From positions 62,556,333 to 62,620,332 of the forward strand of contig ML677334.1 of NCBI GenBank assembly GCA_007922305.1: a stretch of DNA of 64,000 nt. Reading direction: 5' to 3'. Below the pieces are notes generated by a model. That model was not told the DNA's origin, did not search any database, and saw only the letters and a program-made list of their open reading frames with translations. This DNA is from Dermatemys mawii (lineage: Eukaryota; Chordata; Testudines; Dermatemydidae). Below, one piece after another: positions 22,044 to 34,960 of this stretch (within the stretch, counting starts at the first letter, position 1; the number at the start of each line of letters is the position of its first letter). The translations under genes were made by a program, and so were the position numbers.

Positions 22044-22051
22044 CTGTAGTT

Positions 22052-23164
22052 GGAGGATGGGTTGGAGGATCCATGGGTTGGAGACAGACAGAAAAAAGGA
22101 GGTGCAGGCAATGAGAATGGCTGGAGTCTAGGGTAAAGGAGGGGGAAGGCAGCAGCAGTACTGACTGGTAGCAGATTGACAGAGCAGTAAAAAATCAGAT
22201 ATTAAGACAACCAGCAAAAGGAGTGAAGGCAGTAGTAGTCAGGGGTTTTGGTTAGTGAGGGTGGGGAAGTGAGGATTGGAGGTCTTGTTCTAGGTGCAGA
22301 GGGCTATAAGTAAAGCAGTTGTGTTGCAAGTAAAGGAAGTTGGTGGAGTTCAAGCTGATAACTCAGGTTTAGGTGGCTTGGATACAGAGAGGTTTGGAAG
22401 AGGGGAAGGTAGGAGATTGGGAGTAGCAGGGCATTTGTGCCTGGGGCTGGCCTAATTTGGAGGATTTGAGATGCTGCTGAAAGAAGGGCCACGTTTAGAG
22501 GTTAGAGCAAGGGGATCACAAGACAGCACAGCTGTTGAAGGAGCTGATTCTGCAGTAATAAGCAAGTACACTTACCCCCCTAATCTGATGCCTGCAGGGA
22601 GCAACAACTGTGCTTATCTATCGCCCTTGGTAGAGACATCTGGTGCCACAAAGGATAGAGTATCCCCAGGCCAAGATGTAAGAACAACTTGTGAGTTTCT
22701 GGTAACCTGAGTGAGACTGGGTCAGACTTCAGAAACCTACAGATATGGAGGTGTAACTTCTACACTGCTACATGACACACATAAAGATGGGGAGAAGATA
22801 AATTTCTTTGTTAGCAGGGAGTCAGGCTCACCACCCAGCTAAGAGGAAGTCACTACAGTCTGTGACTGACTGAACAACTCTGCAAAAATGTTATATCAGA
22901 ACACTAATGTTTTTGGACAGAGGAGTGAAATATATATTCCCCATTATGTTCACAATGAAGCACAGGCAAGGAGACTGTCCCTGGATTGCAACAGTTTTAG
23001 AAAAATAACTGCTATTAAGGTCAGCATACACCAGGAAACTTATTGTAAAAGTTTCCCAGTTGGAGGAAAATGTAATACAGTTGCCTAGAGTTAATCACTA
23101 CAATCAGACCTCTACAGACTAACTTTACTTATGCAGGACTGCACTGATCAGAGAAGCTGGGCTT
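22052..23164. other. No feature recognised
   Basis: Purine-rich patches and short chance open frames only. Confidence 0.55.
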
Positions 23165-23290
23165 CCCAAAAGCCAACAGGATCCAATGGATTAAGCAAAG
23201 GCCTATGACCTGCAAACTCCCAAATTCTAATCCTGGCTCTGCCACTGATTCATTGTGCGGCCTCAGGCAAATCACATTAACATCTTTGCC
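23165..23290 (+). repeat. MIR SINE fragment
   Basis: CTCCCAAATTCTAATCCTGG, CTCTGCCACTGATTCATTGT and GGCCTCAGGCAAATCACATT follow the MIR core in order and spacing. Confidence 0.75.
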
Positions 23291-26200
23291 TGTGCTGGGA
23301 ACTGTCATTGCAACTTGCATTTGGTATGACTGCACCTGTGCAAGTTGCAACAGTGCAGTGCATCCATACTAGATACACTACTGTGGATGCAGGACTGACC
23401 CACATCCCTATAGTGCACTACATGCAAGCGTTCAGGAGCATTGCAGTGGGACCTATCCCACAAGTCTGAACATAACCACTTGCAGTAGGTACGTGCCTGA
23501 TAGTAGTAAATTGAATAGATTTCTAAAGTAAAATGATTGCGCTACATTCTGTATTATACAATTTAATTGTTAGATAATACTAAATATAATCTGGTGCTTG
23601 GTTACTGGTCCTTGCAGATTAGTTCAATATTTTCAGTTGTGTTTACCTGGGTGAGGATCTGCATGTGCATCCCAGAGTTATGCTCCAACACTGCTCCTTG
23701 CAGCAAGATGTCTAGGGACTCTCTGCAATTCCTTCTCTCATGCCCAGTTGACTAGTACCTAATATATTTTGACATCCACCATTAATATGTGACTGGCAGT
23801 TATTGAAAATGTTTTTTAATAAAAAAAAGTCTCCAGTCGTGTATCTCTTGTTTGCTACCTAGGATCCAGGGAAGTGTGTTCTGAGGTCCCTGGTACGAGC
23901 AGAGCAGCTCTCTTTAGAAGACTACTGCATGTGAATTCCCTTTCTCTATATGCCAATGTTCCCTGAAGGAACTATGCCACAGGGAGGGGAATCTGAAGAT
24001 TTCTCAGGTGTGAAGAGGTTTGGTTAATAAGACTAATGCTTTCAGTATATCATTAGATAATGAATTACACCCTCTCCCTGACTGCTACTAACTTCCCCTG
24101 CTAGACTTGACTTATCTCTGGATCCCATTAAAAACACTTCTGAAAAGCAAATGTTCACCTTTGGAGTGGTCCAACACGAATCAAGTGAAATCAGAATGCA
24201 GTTAGAGTAAGGTGTTTTGGTTTTTTTAAAATTTCTCCTTGTATACACACTTTCTATACTGTTATACCCTTTGCTTTATTTACACAGTTCCCTCTATCCC
24301 ATAATTATTTTGCTTATTTCTGATCTCTTTAGACCTGCCAGAATCTGTCTAGCATTAATAAAGGCTTCAAATAATATATTTGGCCTACCCAACCACTCAT
24401 AATTTTAACACAAATGCAGTTTCAACACCATCATCAAAGCCAAGGTCTCATTTGCTTATCTATATTGGATAATGCCCATAGAACCACAATTTTGTGAACG
24501 CCAATCTTACGAATGACTGGTTATATGATCCATTTTGCCCCTTGCAGGAAAAAGAAACACCACAGAATATAACAAAAGTGATGCTGATCAAGAACAAGTT
24601 GACATCTCTTCACCTTCTGTGGTTTGAAGGACAAGAAGAAAGTGATGCAGTACACCATACTGCAACTGATGCATCATACCTGCTGTAATTCTGAGATGTT
24701 CAGTCTTAAAACCTTTGATTTTAGTTGCTCCTCAATCCCCTATTAGTTCATAAAATAGAGGTTCTTCTGTAAGCAGGAGTCCAAGATCTACTATTTTCCC
24801 TAGAGCATCTACCTCCAGGGTTCTGAATTTAATTCTAGCTCAAATAGTTTCTAGTGCCCGAGCCTGTTCCTAGTGAAGCTAATGGCAAAACTCTTCCCCT
24901 TTCAGTGGGGAAAGGAAGAATGAAACCTTGTGTGTCAGACCTCTCAAAATAACTGCTAATTGGTATGACATGTATTTAGTTGAAAAGCCAGTATCACATT
25001 CATTAAGTTCGAAAAAAAATTGCAATATTGTGAGCATGAAAAACATGTATAATCACCTTGGAGTCTTATTCTATTTAGAGATGGAATGAACAGATTGTGT
25101 ATGGAGGCCTATATTAAGAACTAAAGGAATGGCTTCAGATTCAGAATTTTTGTTTGGAGTTGACTCTTTCCTAACCTATAATAAAATAGTATTTATATTT
25201 TAAAAGCATCTTATTTTCACATCTTACTTGTAGTCTTAAATTGGAAACAAGTAAAGTCTGAAAAGGCACCAGCCATGCTTCTGAGGGGAATAATACTATT
25301 CTTAAACACAAGGAGGGAAATTATCATGTCTGATTATCATTTTTTTCATTCTAATTATATGTCTGCCAATGTCTTTTTACGTGGGCTACCCACAAGTCAC
25401 TTATAGTGGTTAGAGAAAAATAATTCAGGGCTTTCTCCATGGTTCATCTTGACAGGCCTTTCAGTATGACTGTCCTGGACCTTTTGTACCAACCACAATA
25501 GACCTTTTCTATTGGTTTGATTGACTCTTAAAATCGCTTTCAAAAATTACTTGTCTAGAAAGGAAGGAGGATTTATCAAGTCTGTAACAATGGGAAATAA
25601 TCTGGAAGACAGTAATGTGAGCCACCAGACACATTGATTAACTTTAGTATAAAATGCATTGGAGCACTATGATATTCAACGGAGTCGCCATAAACCTTTA
25701 AAGAAACCCCTACAATGTTAAGATTTTATTCCTATATTTTGCTAATTTCATTTTTAAGGAAGTGTTCCAATCACCTCTAATTTTTGTGATGTTATTTAAT
25801 ACTTTGTCAGGCCAATTTTCTTAGTTTTCCATTGTCTTTGTCCGTTAAAATTGAATGGATGTGGGATAGGAAGATCACTCAGCTTTAAAAAGAATTTTAA
25901 AAAAATAGAAACTTCAGTGTTCAGGTCCGTCAGGAAATTCCAAACACTCAAACATGTACTGGTATACAACTATAATACAAGTTCTTTCACACATTAGTTA
26001 AACAGAGTATAGATGCAGTACAATAATTTGATCAAATCGTGATGAATTTGAGATGTAGATAGCTTGTACAATTCTTCTGTTCATTTGAATGGAAGTTAGC
26101 ATCCTAAGAAAATCTTATTTCACATCAAATATTAGACAACAGGGCTGTCAGAGCAGTGATAGGTCATGTAAGGTGCTTCACACACATTGAGTTCAAGACC

Positions 26201-26800
26201 TGAATAAGTGCACTTTACAATAGACTTACAAGGACTATCATTTAAGATCCAAACTAAGAAAGGTGGCTTATTTCAGTTGATGTCTCCCAAGATAATTGAA
26301 AAGGTTGGCTTCAGTCGTCATCTAGTGGGAGAGGATACAACTTGGCATGCCTCTACTCTCCAGTCTTGTTTGTCTCTCCACTGTGTTATATATTACACCT
26401 CTCAGGGAATCAGCACTCCGTTGACAATGATTCTAAGTAATCTTATTATCAGAGAGCAGAAGCAGACATCTTTGCCTTCCAGAAGTGCTTTGGAAATCTA
26501 AGTAATTTGTGTTTAGTGCTTAGATACTATGGGCCTAATTCTCCGGTGCCTTTGTGGTTGTAATTAACATAAATGGAAAGTAAGTACAGTAAAATTCTAC
26601 CGAATCAAAACAGCAGCATTTTACACCGGCTTTGCACTGCTGTACACAACTACGGAAGTCAGACCTATACTACTGAACTATCTATATAAAGGAAGGATTT
26701 CTATAATTTTAAAAAATATGAAGATCTGTAATGCTGCTTTTATTGAAATAACAACCCTGAACTATGCATAATGAAATGAAAAGAAACAAATATAGGTATG
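23291..26800. other. No feature recognised; 3.5 kb unique-looking DNA
   Basis: AT-rich, stop-dense in all frames, consistent with intron or intergenic DNA. Open frames such as 26208-26501 have no recognisable domain. Confidence 0.6.
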
Positions 26801-28021
26801 ACGGGTTCATCACAGAGACTCCCTTGGGACTGTCACCTGATGTGCTGAGACTGCCCCGGAGCCCATTTTCTCTGCCAGTTTGGGCCTCCAGAACCCTGCC
26901 TTGTTGAGCCAGACACACTGGTCTGCTACAGCATAGATCCAGGGTCTGAACCATGCGCCCCAAAGCTGCAGCCTTAACTGAAAACAGCTTAAGAAGTGTT
27001 CCTGTCTCCAGCACCCAGATAGCCAGTTCCCAATAGGGTACAAACCCAAAATAAATCAATTTTACTCCGTATAAAGATTATACTGGGTAAACTTATAAAT
27101 TGTCCACCCTGTAATAACACTGATAGAGAGATATGCACAGCTGTTTGCTCCCCCCATATTAATTGCTTACTCTGGGTTAATTAATAAACAAAAGTGATTT
27201 TATTAAGTATAACAGGTAGGATTTAAGTGGTTCCAAGTAATAACAGACAGAACAAAATAAGTTACCAACCAAAATAAAACAAAAACAAGGCAGTCTAAGC
27301 CTAATACAGTAGGAAACTGAATACACGTAAATTTCACTTCCGAGATGTTCCAATAAGCTTCTTACACAGACTAGATTCCTTTCTAGTTTGGGCCCAAACT
27401 TTTGGCCTGGTACAGTCCTTGTTCCAGCTCAGGTGGTAGCTAGGGGATTTCTCATGACTACAGACCTCTTTGTACATTTCCACCCCATTTAATAGGTTTG
27501 GCACAAAGCAACAATGGAAAAGCACCAGGTTTAAGATGGATTCCAGTATCAGGTGACATGGTCATATGTCCCGTGAGACCCCAAGCCTTCATTCTTCTTG
27601 GCCTGACTCACAGGAAGAATTGCAGGTAAACAGAGCCATTTACAACCAGTTGTCCTAGACGATGGGAGCCATCAAGATTCTAAATCACCATTAATGGCCC
27701 CCACTTTGCATAATTACAATAGGACCTCAGAGTTATATTTCATATTTATAGTTTCAGATACAAGAATGATACATTTATACAAATAGGATGACCACACTCA
27801 GTAGATTTTAAGCTTTGTAATGATACCTTACAAGAGACCTTCTGCATGAAACATATTTCAGTTACATTATATTCACACTCATTAGCATATTTTCATAAAA
27901 TCATATTGAATACAATGTCACGATATGCTCAGTAGATAGCTTTCAGAATTTATAATCCGACACCGATTGTTTGGAAAGTAATCCCATTCCTCATGGTTAC
28001 CCACTTGGAGCGTGACAGCAT
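26801..28021 (-). mobile_element. Solo LTR-like element of turtle retrovirus type
   Basis: Read on the minus strand, it ends GTGATGAACCCGTCA at about 26803 and contains a polyadenylation signal AATAAA at 27199-27204 (TTTATT on plus). Its 5' half shares ordered segments with 14423-15593, such as GTAAGGTATCATTACAAAGC and GTATAAATGTATCATTCTTG. The upstream border is uncertain (27920 or 28021), and no target duplication was found. No gag, pol or env is present. Confidence 0.6.
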
Positions 28022-28670
28022 CACTTTCGTAGTCTATTAAGCATTAACACTGTTACTTTTCTTTTATGGACCTTATTTATTACACATGACAAAGAAAAGT
28101 TCATAATTACACAGCCCAATAATAACGTTAAGGTTTAATAATGCTTAAAGATACTCACATTTTGTATTTATAATGCTGAAAGATGTTATTCTTTGGCACC
28201 AATACACGCAATTTTCCACAGTATTCACTCAATTCTTAACCATCTACCTGCGACAGTTGTTAAAATGATTGCTTGACATGTATCACCTCATGATATCTCT
28301 GCTCTACATGAATTTCTGGCTATGCGGCTGTGATGTGTATTTGAGTTAGGTGTCATTAGGATTGCAGCTCTTGCGCTGGTGAATGTGTTTCACTGTGGCT
28401 GAGTTATAGCTTATCAAAATTGCGGAGGGGGTAATCTTGACCCTACGTCACAAAATGAAATTTTTTTTGCTAAAATATTTATTTTTGCACTAAATAAAAG
28501 ATTTTACATATTAATACATTCTCAGTAATGTAGAGAAATTAATTATAATTGATATTCACTTTGTACACGCACAGGAATTGAAATAATGAAAAAATACAAA
28601 TAAAATAATGAAGATGTCATTGTTTTCTTTTTTATCTTTTTTCAACTCTCTCTTTTTTTAAAAATTTGAT
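28022..28670. other. No feature recognised
   Basis: AT-rich, with homopolymer patches near 28460-28680; nothing assignable. Confidence 0.55.
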
Positions 28671-28755
28671 TTTTTCCCCCTCAAATTTGGCGCCCCATTT
28701 AACTTGGCATCCTAGGTGACCGCCTAGTTCGCCTATATGGACAGGCCGCCCCTGA
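28671..28755 (-). repeat. Interspersed repeat end fragment
   Basis: AATTTGGCGCCCCATTTAAC, CCTAGGTGACCGCCTAGTTC and ACAGGCCGCCCCTGA resemble the end of a widespread reptile repeat in which CCTAGG and GGCGCC words alternate. Family not named. Confidence 0.4.
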
Positions 28756-29440
28756 TTACTTCCTCTCTTTGCTCTTCTTATTTCTTGGGTCTGTTTTTCC
28801 AGAGTTTCTCAATCTCGCTAGCTTTCCTTCACCTCTCACACACCTACTTTGGTATTATTTTCTTTTTCTATTCCATTCTCAGTTAATAAGAATTGTAATA
28901 TTTATATTTAGTTCCTTAATCCCTTTCCCTCTTATTTTCTTGCCCTGTTTGTTGTAGCTGCTTTACTATTTCAGTAAGCTCCTATATCTAATTTTCTATG
29001 CTTTATGTTTTCCTTCTCTCTAGTTAGTGCCCTGTTTGTGTCTCTCTCTTTTCCAGATGATTTCAAGTCTCTTTGCCCTCTCTCCATTTGGTTTTCCTCT
29101 TTCTGGATTAGATTTATTGTGTGGCCCAGGGTTGTGGGGAGGTGCTGTGAGAATCTGCATCTCCTGCCTCCTTGCCCAAATGCTAATTATGATTGCAGTC
29201 CCTGTGTTAGGTAAGTCAAGTGTGTCCTCTGTGTGTCCTTGAAGTATATATTACTCCTGGCAGAAAATGGTTGGGGCATATGCCTGTTCCAAGCTGGATG
29301 GAGTATACAGGACCATATTAAAGCATGGTTGCAGCAGCCTGTGTAGCTGAGACCTCAAGAAGAGAAGTTCTGCACTGCCATTACTCTGAGAGTGGTGCCA
29401 CAATCTAGCTCTATGTGTACTGTCTTATACCCTTTGTCAG
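28756..29440. other. Pyrimidine-rich tract, then unassigned DNA
   Basis: From about 28760 to 29060 the plus strand is strongly pyrimidine-biased (CTCTCTTTGCTCTTCTTATT and similar). It is not a simple tandem repeat. No exon is supported. Confidence 0.5.
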
Positions 29441-29540
29441 GGTCATACCCATGGTCCATCATCTAGACAAATATCTTGTCTCTGACAGTGGCCAGTACCA
29501 GATGCTACAGAGGAAAATTCAAGGAATACTGGAGCACTGG
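29441..29540 (-). mobile_element. CR1 3'-end fragment, antisense
   Basis: GGTCCATCATCTAGACAAAT, ATCTTGTCTCTGACAGTGGC and CAGTACCAGATGCT are the reverse complement of the CR1 3' end seen intact at 43390-43500. It is diverged. Confidence 0.6.
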
Positions 29541-29999
29541 AATGACCTGCATACAGCGGCATTTTCTTTCTAACTCCAGGCAGTAAATTGTTGGCTTATG
29601 CCCTGAAAATTGTTTATATCTTTAAATTAAAAACACAAACAGGTGCCATTCAAATGTGGATTTCATTGCTCATAAGAATGCTCACTGCTTAGTCATTTGA
29701 AGAAATTACTTTGACCATTTTAAATTTGTTGCTTTTCAATTTCATTGGATGTCCCTTTAGCCTTGTACAGGAACAAGTACCAAAGCTCATGCCCTTTGTA
29801 TTGGCTACAGATGTCTGAGGTCACGAGGTGCTAGGCCTTAGTTATGGCCTACAGCGCCTATGCCTTCCTGCGGCCCTGAGCAATCTCTCTCAACGCATTT
29901 CCACCCACTACTGTTCTCTGCACATTACTTCCATCTCATCAGTTCCACCTTACATACAAATGGTTGTTTTAAAACAGCTCTTTACAATGCTGAGGACGT
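29541..29999. other. No feature recognised
   Basis: Short open frames only. The ORF starting at 29828 owes its recognisable C-terminal residues to the CR1 fragment that follows. Confidence 0.55.
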
Positions 30000-30180
30000 T
30001 GGCTGATGTGATTGCAGAGCCTTTGGCCATTATCTTTAAAAATTTGTGGTGAGCGGGAGACGTTCCAGACAATTGGAAAAAGGCAAACATAGTGCCCATA
30101 TTTAAAAAAGGGAAGAAAGAACCCAGGGAACTACAGACTGGTCAGCCTCACTTCAGTCCCCACCAAAATCATTTGTAATG
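30000..30180 (+). pseudogene. CR1 LINE reverse-transcriptase fragment
   Basis: The plus-strand reading LADVIAEPLAIIFKNLW, then after a stop AGDVPDNWKKANIVPIFKKG, is the start of the CR1 ORF2 reverse-transcriptase domain. Only about 60 codons survive, without the catalytic YADD part. Confidence 0.85.
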
Positions 30181-33029
30181 CATTCTATTTTCATTGACTC
30201 ACTGAATAAAAGTGATCAATCTCTTCTCCTCTGTCTTGCTTTTAGGCAGTTGATTTAACTCAATAATTTGTTGTTATCCACATCAGATAGGTATTAGTAT
30301 AACAAAATTTAAAAAACAGCAATGCAGTGACTTTTCTAAAACTAGGCTATTATCTCATATCTTACCCATTAATTGCAAACTACAAGCATAATGCATTATT
30401 TCAATGCAAAATAAATGATGCTTTTCTATTTGCAACTGACAATGGTCAACATGATTTGTTTACAACTTTCCTGGATCAAAATAATATGCCTGTGCTAAAA
30501 TGTATGACATTTATTTTCATTAGAAACAACATAACCCATGGAACCAAGCAAAATTATATTGTCACAGTAATTACTGCTCTGAGATCAAGCCTGCCTTAAT
30601 GATTCATTGTTTAAGGGAAGCTACTGTGTTTGCGTTGGTAGCAAATATTTAACATTTAGATTCTGAAATGAAGGTAAGTGCTGTAGATCGATCAATATTC
30701 AGTATGCATTATTTTGTTGATCAGACACTGATTAATATTTATAGTGTAGTTAATATGTGTGTTTGATGTGACAACATTACTTGAGAACCTCTCTCCCTTA
30801 TACTGGCTGATAATCTCAACAACAACAATTATCGGAAACTGGATGGTCTAATGGTCTGCATGTAATTTGTGGATTAAACTCACCCAGAGCAACTGGTTTG
30901 CTAAAAATAAAGCTTTAACAAGGAAAAGGATTGACAGTTAATAATAGCAGCACAGCCAGCATTAAGTCAGCTGTTTTTTCTTTCCATAATTATTTGACAT
31001 TGGTCTGGATAATCAGTGCTGTCATTTTGTGGCATATATTCCTCTCTTTTATCTTCCTTTGTAATAAACATGCTATTTAAACTTTTCTGATAAGACTACC
31101 ACTTTTATAAAAGTAAAAAAAAAAAGTAGGTCTCAATTTACAGCACCTTGTTTCTGGATTGAAGATGTAGTTCAAACAGTCATTAGTTGGGGAGTGGTAA
31201 TGGGTGTCTCTCTTTAATGAAGTTCCTGGAGCCCTTCTCTTAAATTTCATCATCAGAACAACCAATCAATGGATGCTGTTTTGTTATTGCTTGGTACCTG
31301 GAATTATTCACCAACACTGTATCACTGCTGATATTTTTGTATCAGAACTTTAATTACTTAGCCTGAGGCAGATCTTCAGCTGGTGGAGCAATAAAAATTC
31401 ACACCAACTAAGGATCTACTGCTGTATGCTTCCGCAAAAGGAAAAAAAAAATCAGGAGAGCCACATACATGATACTAATTTGTTGCAACTTTTGTCTTAG
31501 TTTGTTTCTGATGAGTTTAATGTTTAGAGGTGAAGAAGCAGCTAACTGTACATGATCTTTCTTGAACAGCTTAATCTCCCTAAACATAAGACTTTTATAT
31601 TTACGTGGCAATTTATTAAATACATTCAATGCTTAACCTGGCGTTTATTGATCTTTTACCAAGAAATTGTTCCCCAAAAGGGAAAGAAGCAGACACTTTT
31701 GTAAAGATACAGATAGATCTATCACATTTTGTTTACTACAGTACTATATGTATCACACTTAGGAACTTTGTGAATAACTGGACAAGGGAATTCTATCAAA
31801 TGACTCCTGCTTAATCTTCAACATACAGGCTGCCTTAGAGGGGCCCAGGTCATCACACTTTTCAGCCAGCACCAAGTTCTTAAAATTTTTCAAAAACAAG
31901 CAGATATTGTACCTGTGACTGACAGGTTTTTGCATTGTCTGGATGATGGGGCTTAGCAGGTCGCAGTAAGAACAACAATATATATAGTTTGATGGCCAAG
32001 GTCAATACAGTTCATGACAATGAAGCTTCATAAATGTGTTTGAATAAAATAAGAAACTCAGTAGCTGGGACATCTCCATGGAACTGGACTGTGTAGTCAC
32101 AGGTGGAAGAGGCTCTATGAATCATATGAGGCCCAAAAGATCCCCGTTGACCCAAAGGCCCATGCTCACCCAACTAACCAGGCAGAATGCCTTTCCCAGT
32201 TCCTCATCCATGACTGCATCTGACTTTGTCGCAACCAGACTATAACAGAAAGTACATACCCTTACTGCTGTCTCCTGCTTGGAAAGTTGTGCTTCAATGC
32301 CAGCTCCTGGTTTTGCAAAACTTGTGATAGATGGAGGGTCAAAAAGATGAGAGAAGAGGCTGTTGGCAGGCAAGAAATAGGCACAAGACCAGGAGAGAAG
32401 GTAGGTCATTTATATATGGAAGAAGAGGCTGGATGGAATCTCACATATACTACAGTGGGCACATTTATAAGTTAAAATGGAGAAGACCTTAGAACTGGAA
32501 TTAACATTAGAACTGGTAGTCACTTTGGAACTAGAAAGACCTTGTTACATATATTTACTTCAAATGGTTATGAGAGATTTCCTGAACCGAACTAGAATCA
32601 AGAGAAATCAGCATATAGACTTCCCTGCAGTTTTTGCCTAAGGAAGAAATAACAAGACAGTTAGCAAAGCAAGAAAGTGGAATAAAAACGAGACTAAAGA
32701 CAACATACCTAAGGATTCTAGTATTGCTAAGCTAGGACCACTCCTATGAATGCCTTCAACTCTCTTTGACCTTAAAAAAAAAAGTTAATGAGAGTTGAGG
32801 TCACTGCTGAGTGCTTCACAGTAGGCCCACACAATGCTCTTACATTATTTGGCAGTTTGAGATAGGAATTACTGCAGGATATTATTGCAAGCTAGTAACT
32901 ATTCTGATTAGTATAATTTAAGATATACCACATTTAATAAAGATACTTTTAAAAGGTCAAAACTGATCATCTTTTATTAACTAGGAAATTTTTGTAGAAG
33001 TGATACCACGGGCTGTTGTATTGATAAAC
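30181..33029. other. No feature recognised; 2.8 kb
   Basis: AT-rich DNA with only short open frames, such as 30327-30599. A short A-run lies near 31120. No exon signature could be supported. Confidence 0.55.
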
Positions 33030-33505
33030 AGGTTTACTGCAGTGTTGTTGCAACCGTGTTGGCTCCAGGATATGAGATACAAGGGTGGGTGAGACAATAT
33101 CTTTTACTGGACCAACTTCTGTTGGTGGCCGTCATAAGCTTTCAAGCTACGGAGAGATTTTTTTCAAACCCATGGACTTTACAGGGACATGGGATTTATG
33201 GCTCATTATAACAATCTGTAACATATGACACTGTCTGCTACCCTTAGTTGCCCACTTCTAATCCTGTATGCATAACGCTCTAATCCCTAATTGTCCACTT
33301 CATTTCAAGTGACTGCCTCCAATATGCATTACCCCTTCTGTTTAACAATCTGTCCCAACTTGTGTTTAGTTCAGACTTTCTGCTCCCTTCCCCAGCTCTG
33401 AAGGAGATTCAGTGTAGCTCAAAAGCTTGTTCCTTCCACAACATAATCTGATTCAATTAAATATATTACCTCCCCTCCCCTTGTCTCTCTAACAGGTTTA
33501 TGATC
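33030..33505. mobile_element. Foldback repeat with inverted arms of about 85 bases
   Basis: The left arm (about 33068-33155) contains GTGAGACAATATCTTTTACT, GGACCAACTTCTGTTGG and AAGCTTTCAAGCTAC. The right arm (about 33408-33490) contains the reverse complement, GTGTAGCTCAAAAGCTTG, then CAACATAATCTGATTCAATT and AATATATTACCTCCCC. About 250 bases separate the arms. I recognise this as a common reptile and amniote repeat with foldback design. No coding capacity. Confidence 0.7.
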
Positions 33506-34470
33506 TTTTAAATTTATTTTGTTTGGCCTGCAGTATATATTTTAGCGTGCAAAACAAAGACAACTAAACAGAATGTCTGTTTATGTGAAGTCTTGAATAA
33601 TGGCCAAAAACCAGCATTTTCTCATAACCAAGCATTGTTAATGGTGGAAGATGTCACTGAACCAAGCCCATTCTACATGCTGCTACCTGACTGAATTTTT
33701 TAATACATCTGGATGGTTAAATACCTGTCTGAGTCCCTGCCCTTTTAATCAGAGAAGTTGTGAAATCATCCTGATACCTAAACCTGAGAGTTAATTATCT
33801 ACTAGCCTAAAGAAATGTTAAACCATGTCTATAAGTAGCAATAAAACAATTCTAGAGCTCGAAAGGGACTGGAATCTTTAAGTGTGTATCTTTTCTGCGG
33901 TTACTTGAATGGGACTTGCTACTTGGAACTCATTAAAAGAAAGTGGGTCAGTTGGATTACCTTAAAGTAAACAAGGCATCTCAAAGAGGAAAGCTTACAT
34001 AGCATTTTCTAATAATGTGAAAGTTACTGGCTAGATTCTGCCACTTTTCAAGTAGGACCTCAGTGAAGTCAGTGAGTGCATGCACAATAAGGCAGGATTT
34101 ATGGCAGAACTGGCAGAATCTGGCCTTATATGAATTGGAAACTCAGTAAAAATCTCTCTGTTTCTCAGACTTTTTTTTGTGTGTGTGGCTTTTTATCACT
34201 AATCTGCTGCTAAGAGGAAATCCTGAAAGTGACTGGAGAAGGCCAAAACGAAACCAAAATAAAACCATTCCCCTTCCTCAAGAGCAGCTTTTTGGATTTT
34301 TCTAAAGAATTTCTAATAGCTAACCAAAGTGAATTGTATGCTGAAAATTAATGCAGATTTTAAGCAAAGGTGTATTCCAAAATTCAATAACAGAAATGCA
34401 GAGCTATTTTACAGAGCTATTGGTCATTTTAAGTCTTTTGAGATACAGAAGCAATTAGCCATTGTGGGTT
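33506..34470. other. No gene; one small hairpin-like scrap
   Basis: CTAGATTCTGCCACTTTTCA near 34031 and GGCAGAATCTGGCC near 34112 form a weak inverted pair of a kind seen in old amniote repeats. The remainder is unassigned. Confidence 0.5.
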
Positions 34471-34473
34471 TGA

Positions 34474-34758
34474 GGCCTCATTTACACTACAAAATTAGGT
34501 TGGTTTAACTACATCAGGCAGGGGTGTAAAAAAATCCACATCTCTGAACAGTGCAGTTAAGCAAACCTGAGTCCCCATGTACACCATGCTAGCCTGATGG
34601 AAGAATTCTTTGGTCAACCTAGCTACTGCCTCTCGAAGGCAGATTACCTACGCTGAGGGGTGAGGGGAGGATTTCTCCCATCAGTGTAGGTTATGTCTAT
34701 ACTGAAGTACTTCAACAGTGCACCCTGTAGCTCAAGCCTTTTAAGTGTAGGTAAGCCC
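34474..34758. mobile_element. Harbinger-type MITE, 285 bp
   Basis: Left end GGCCTCATTTACACTACAAA and right end AAGTGTAGGTAAGCCC are imperfect inverted repeats, flanked by TGA at 34471-34473 and 34759-34761 as a 3-bp duplication. Its end sequence resembles those of the full Harbinger at 7025. Confidence 0.75.
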
Positions 34759-34763
34759 TGAGT

Positions 34764-34960
34764 CACAATAGCCTGTATTGGGTTCATTGGGCCTTAATCA
34801 ACACTGCATTACTCCAGTTTTATTCCACTGTAAATGCAGTGAAACTGTAAGAGCTCAGTGCAGTTTTATGTTGGTATCACTTAAGTGCGGTTTCACCTGT
34901 GTCAAACTGGAGTAATGCAGTGTTGATTAAGGCCCAATGAACCCAATATAGGTTATTGTG
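34764..34960. repeat. Near-perfect 57-bp inverted repeat, palindromic element
   Basis: The left arm 34764-34820 and right arm 34904-34960 are reverse complements with about two mismatches. Both contain GGTTCATTGGGCCTTAATCA and ACACTGCATTACTCCAGTTT (or their complements). The loop is 83 bases. It begins only three bases after the duplicated TGA of the preceding MITE. No coding capacity; a transcript from either strand would fold into a long hairpin. Confidence 0.93.

Noticed and set aside
21385..22114. Several open frames of 97-229 codons with repeated peptides on both strands
   Set aside because: They are translations of the tandem array inside a hAT element, in many frames at once.
29005..29242. 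Two overlapping hydrophobic open frames
   Set aside because: They are hydrophobic because the DNA is pyrimidine-rich; no splice sites or conserved motif accompany them.
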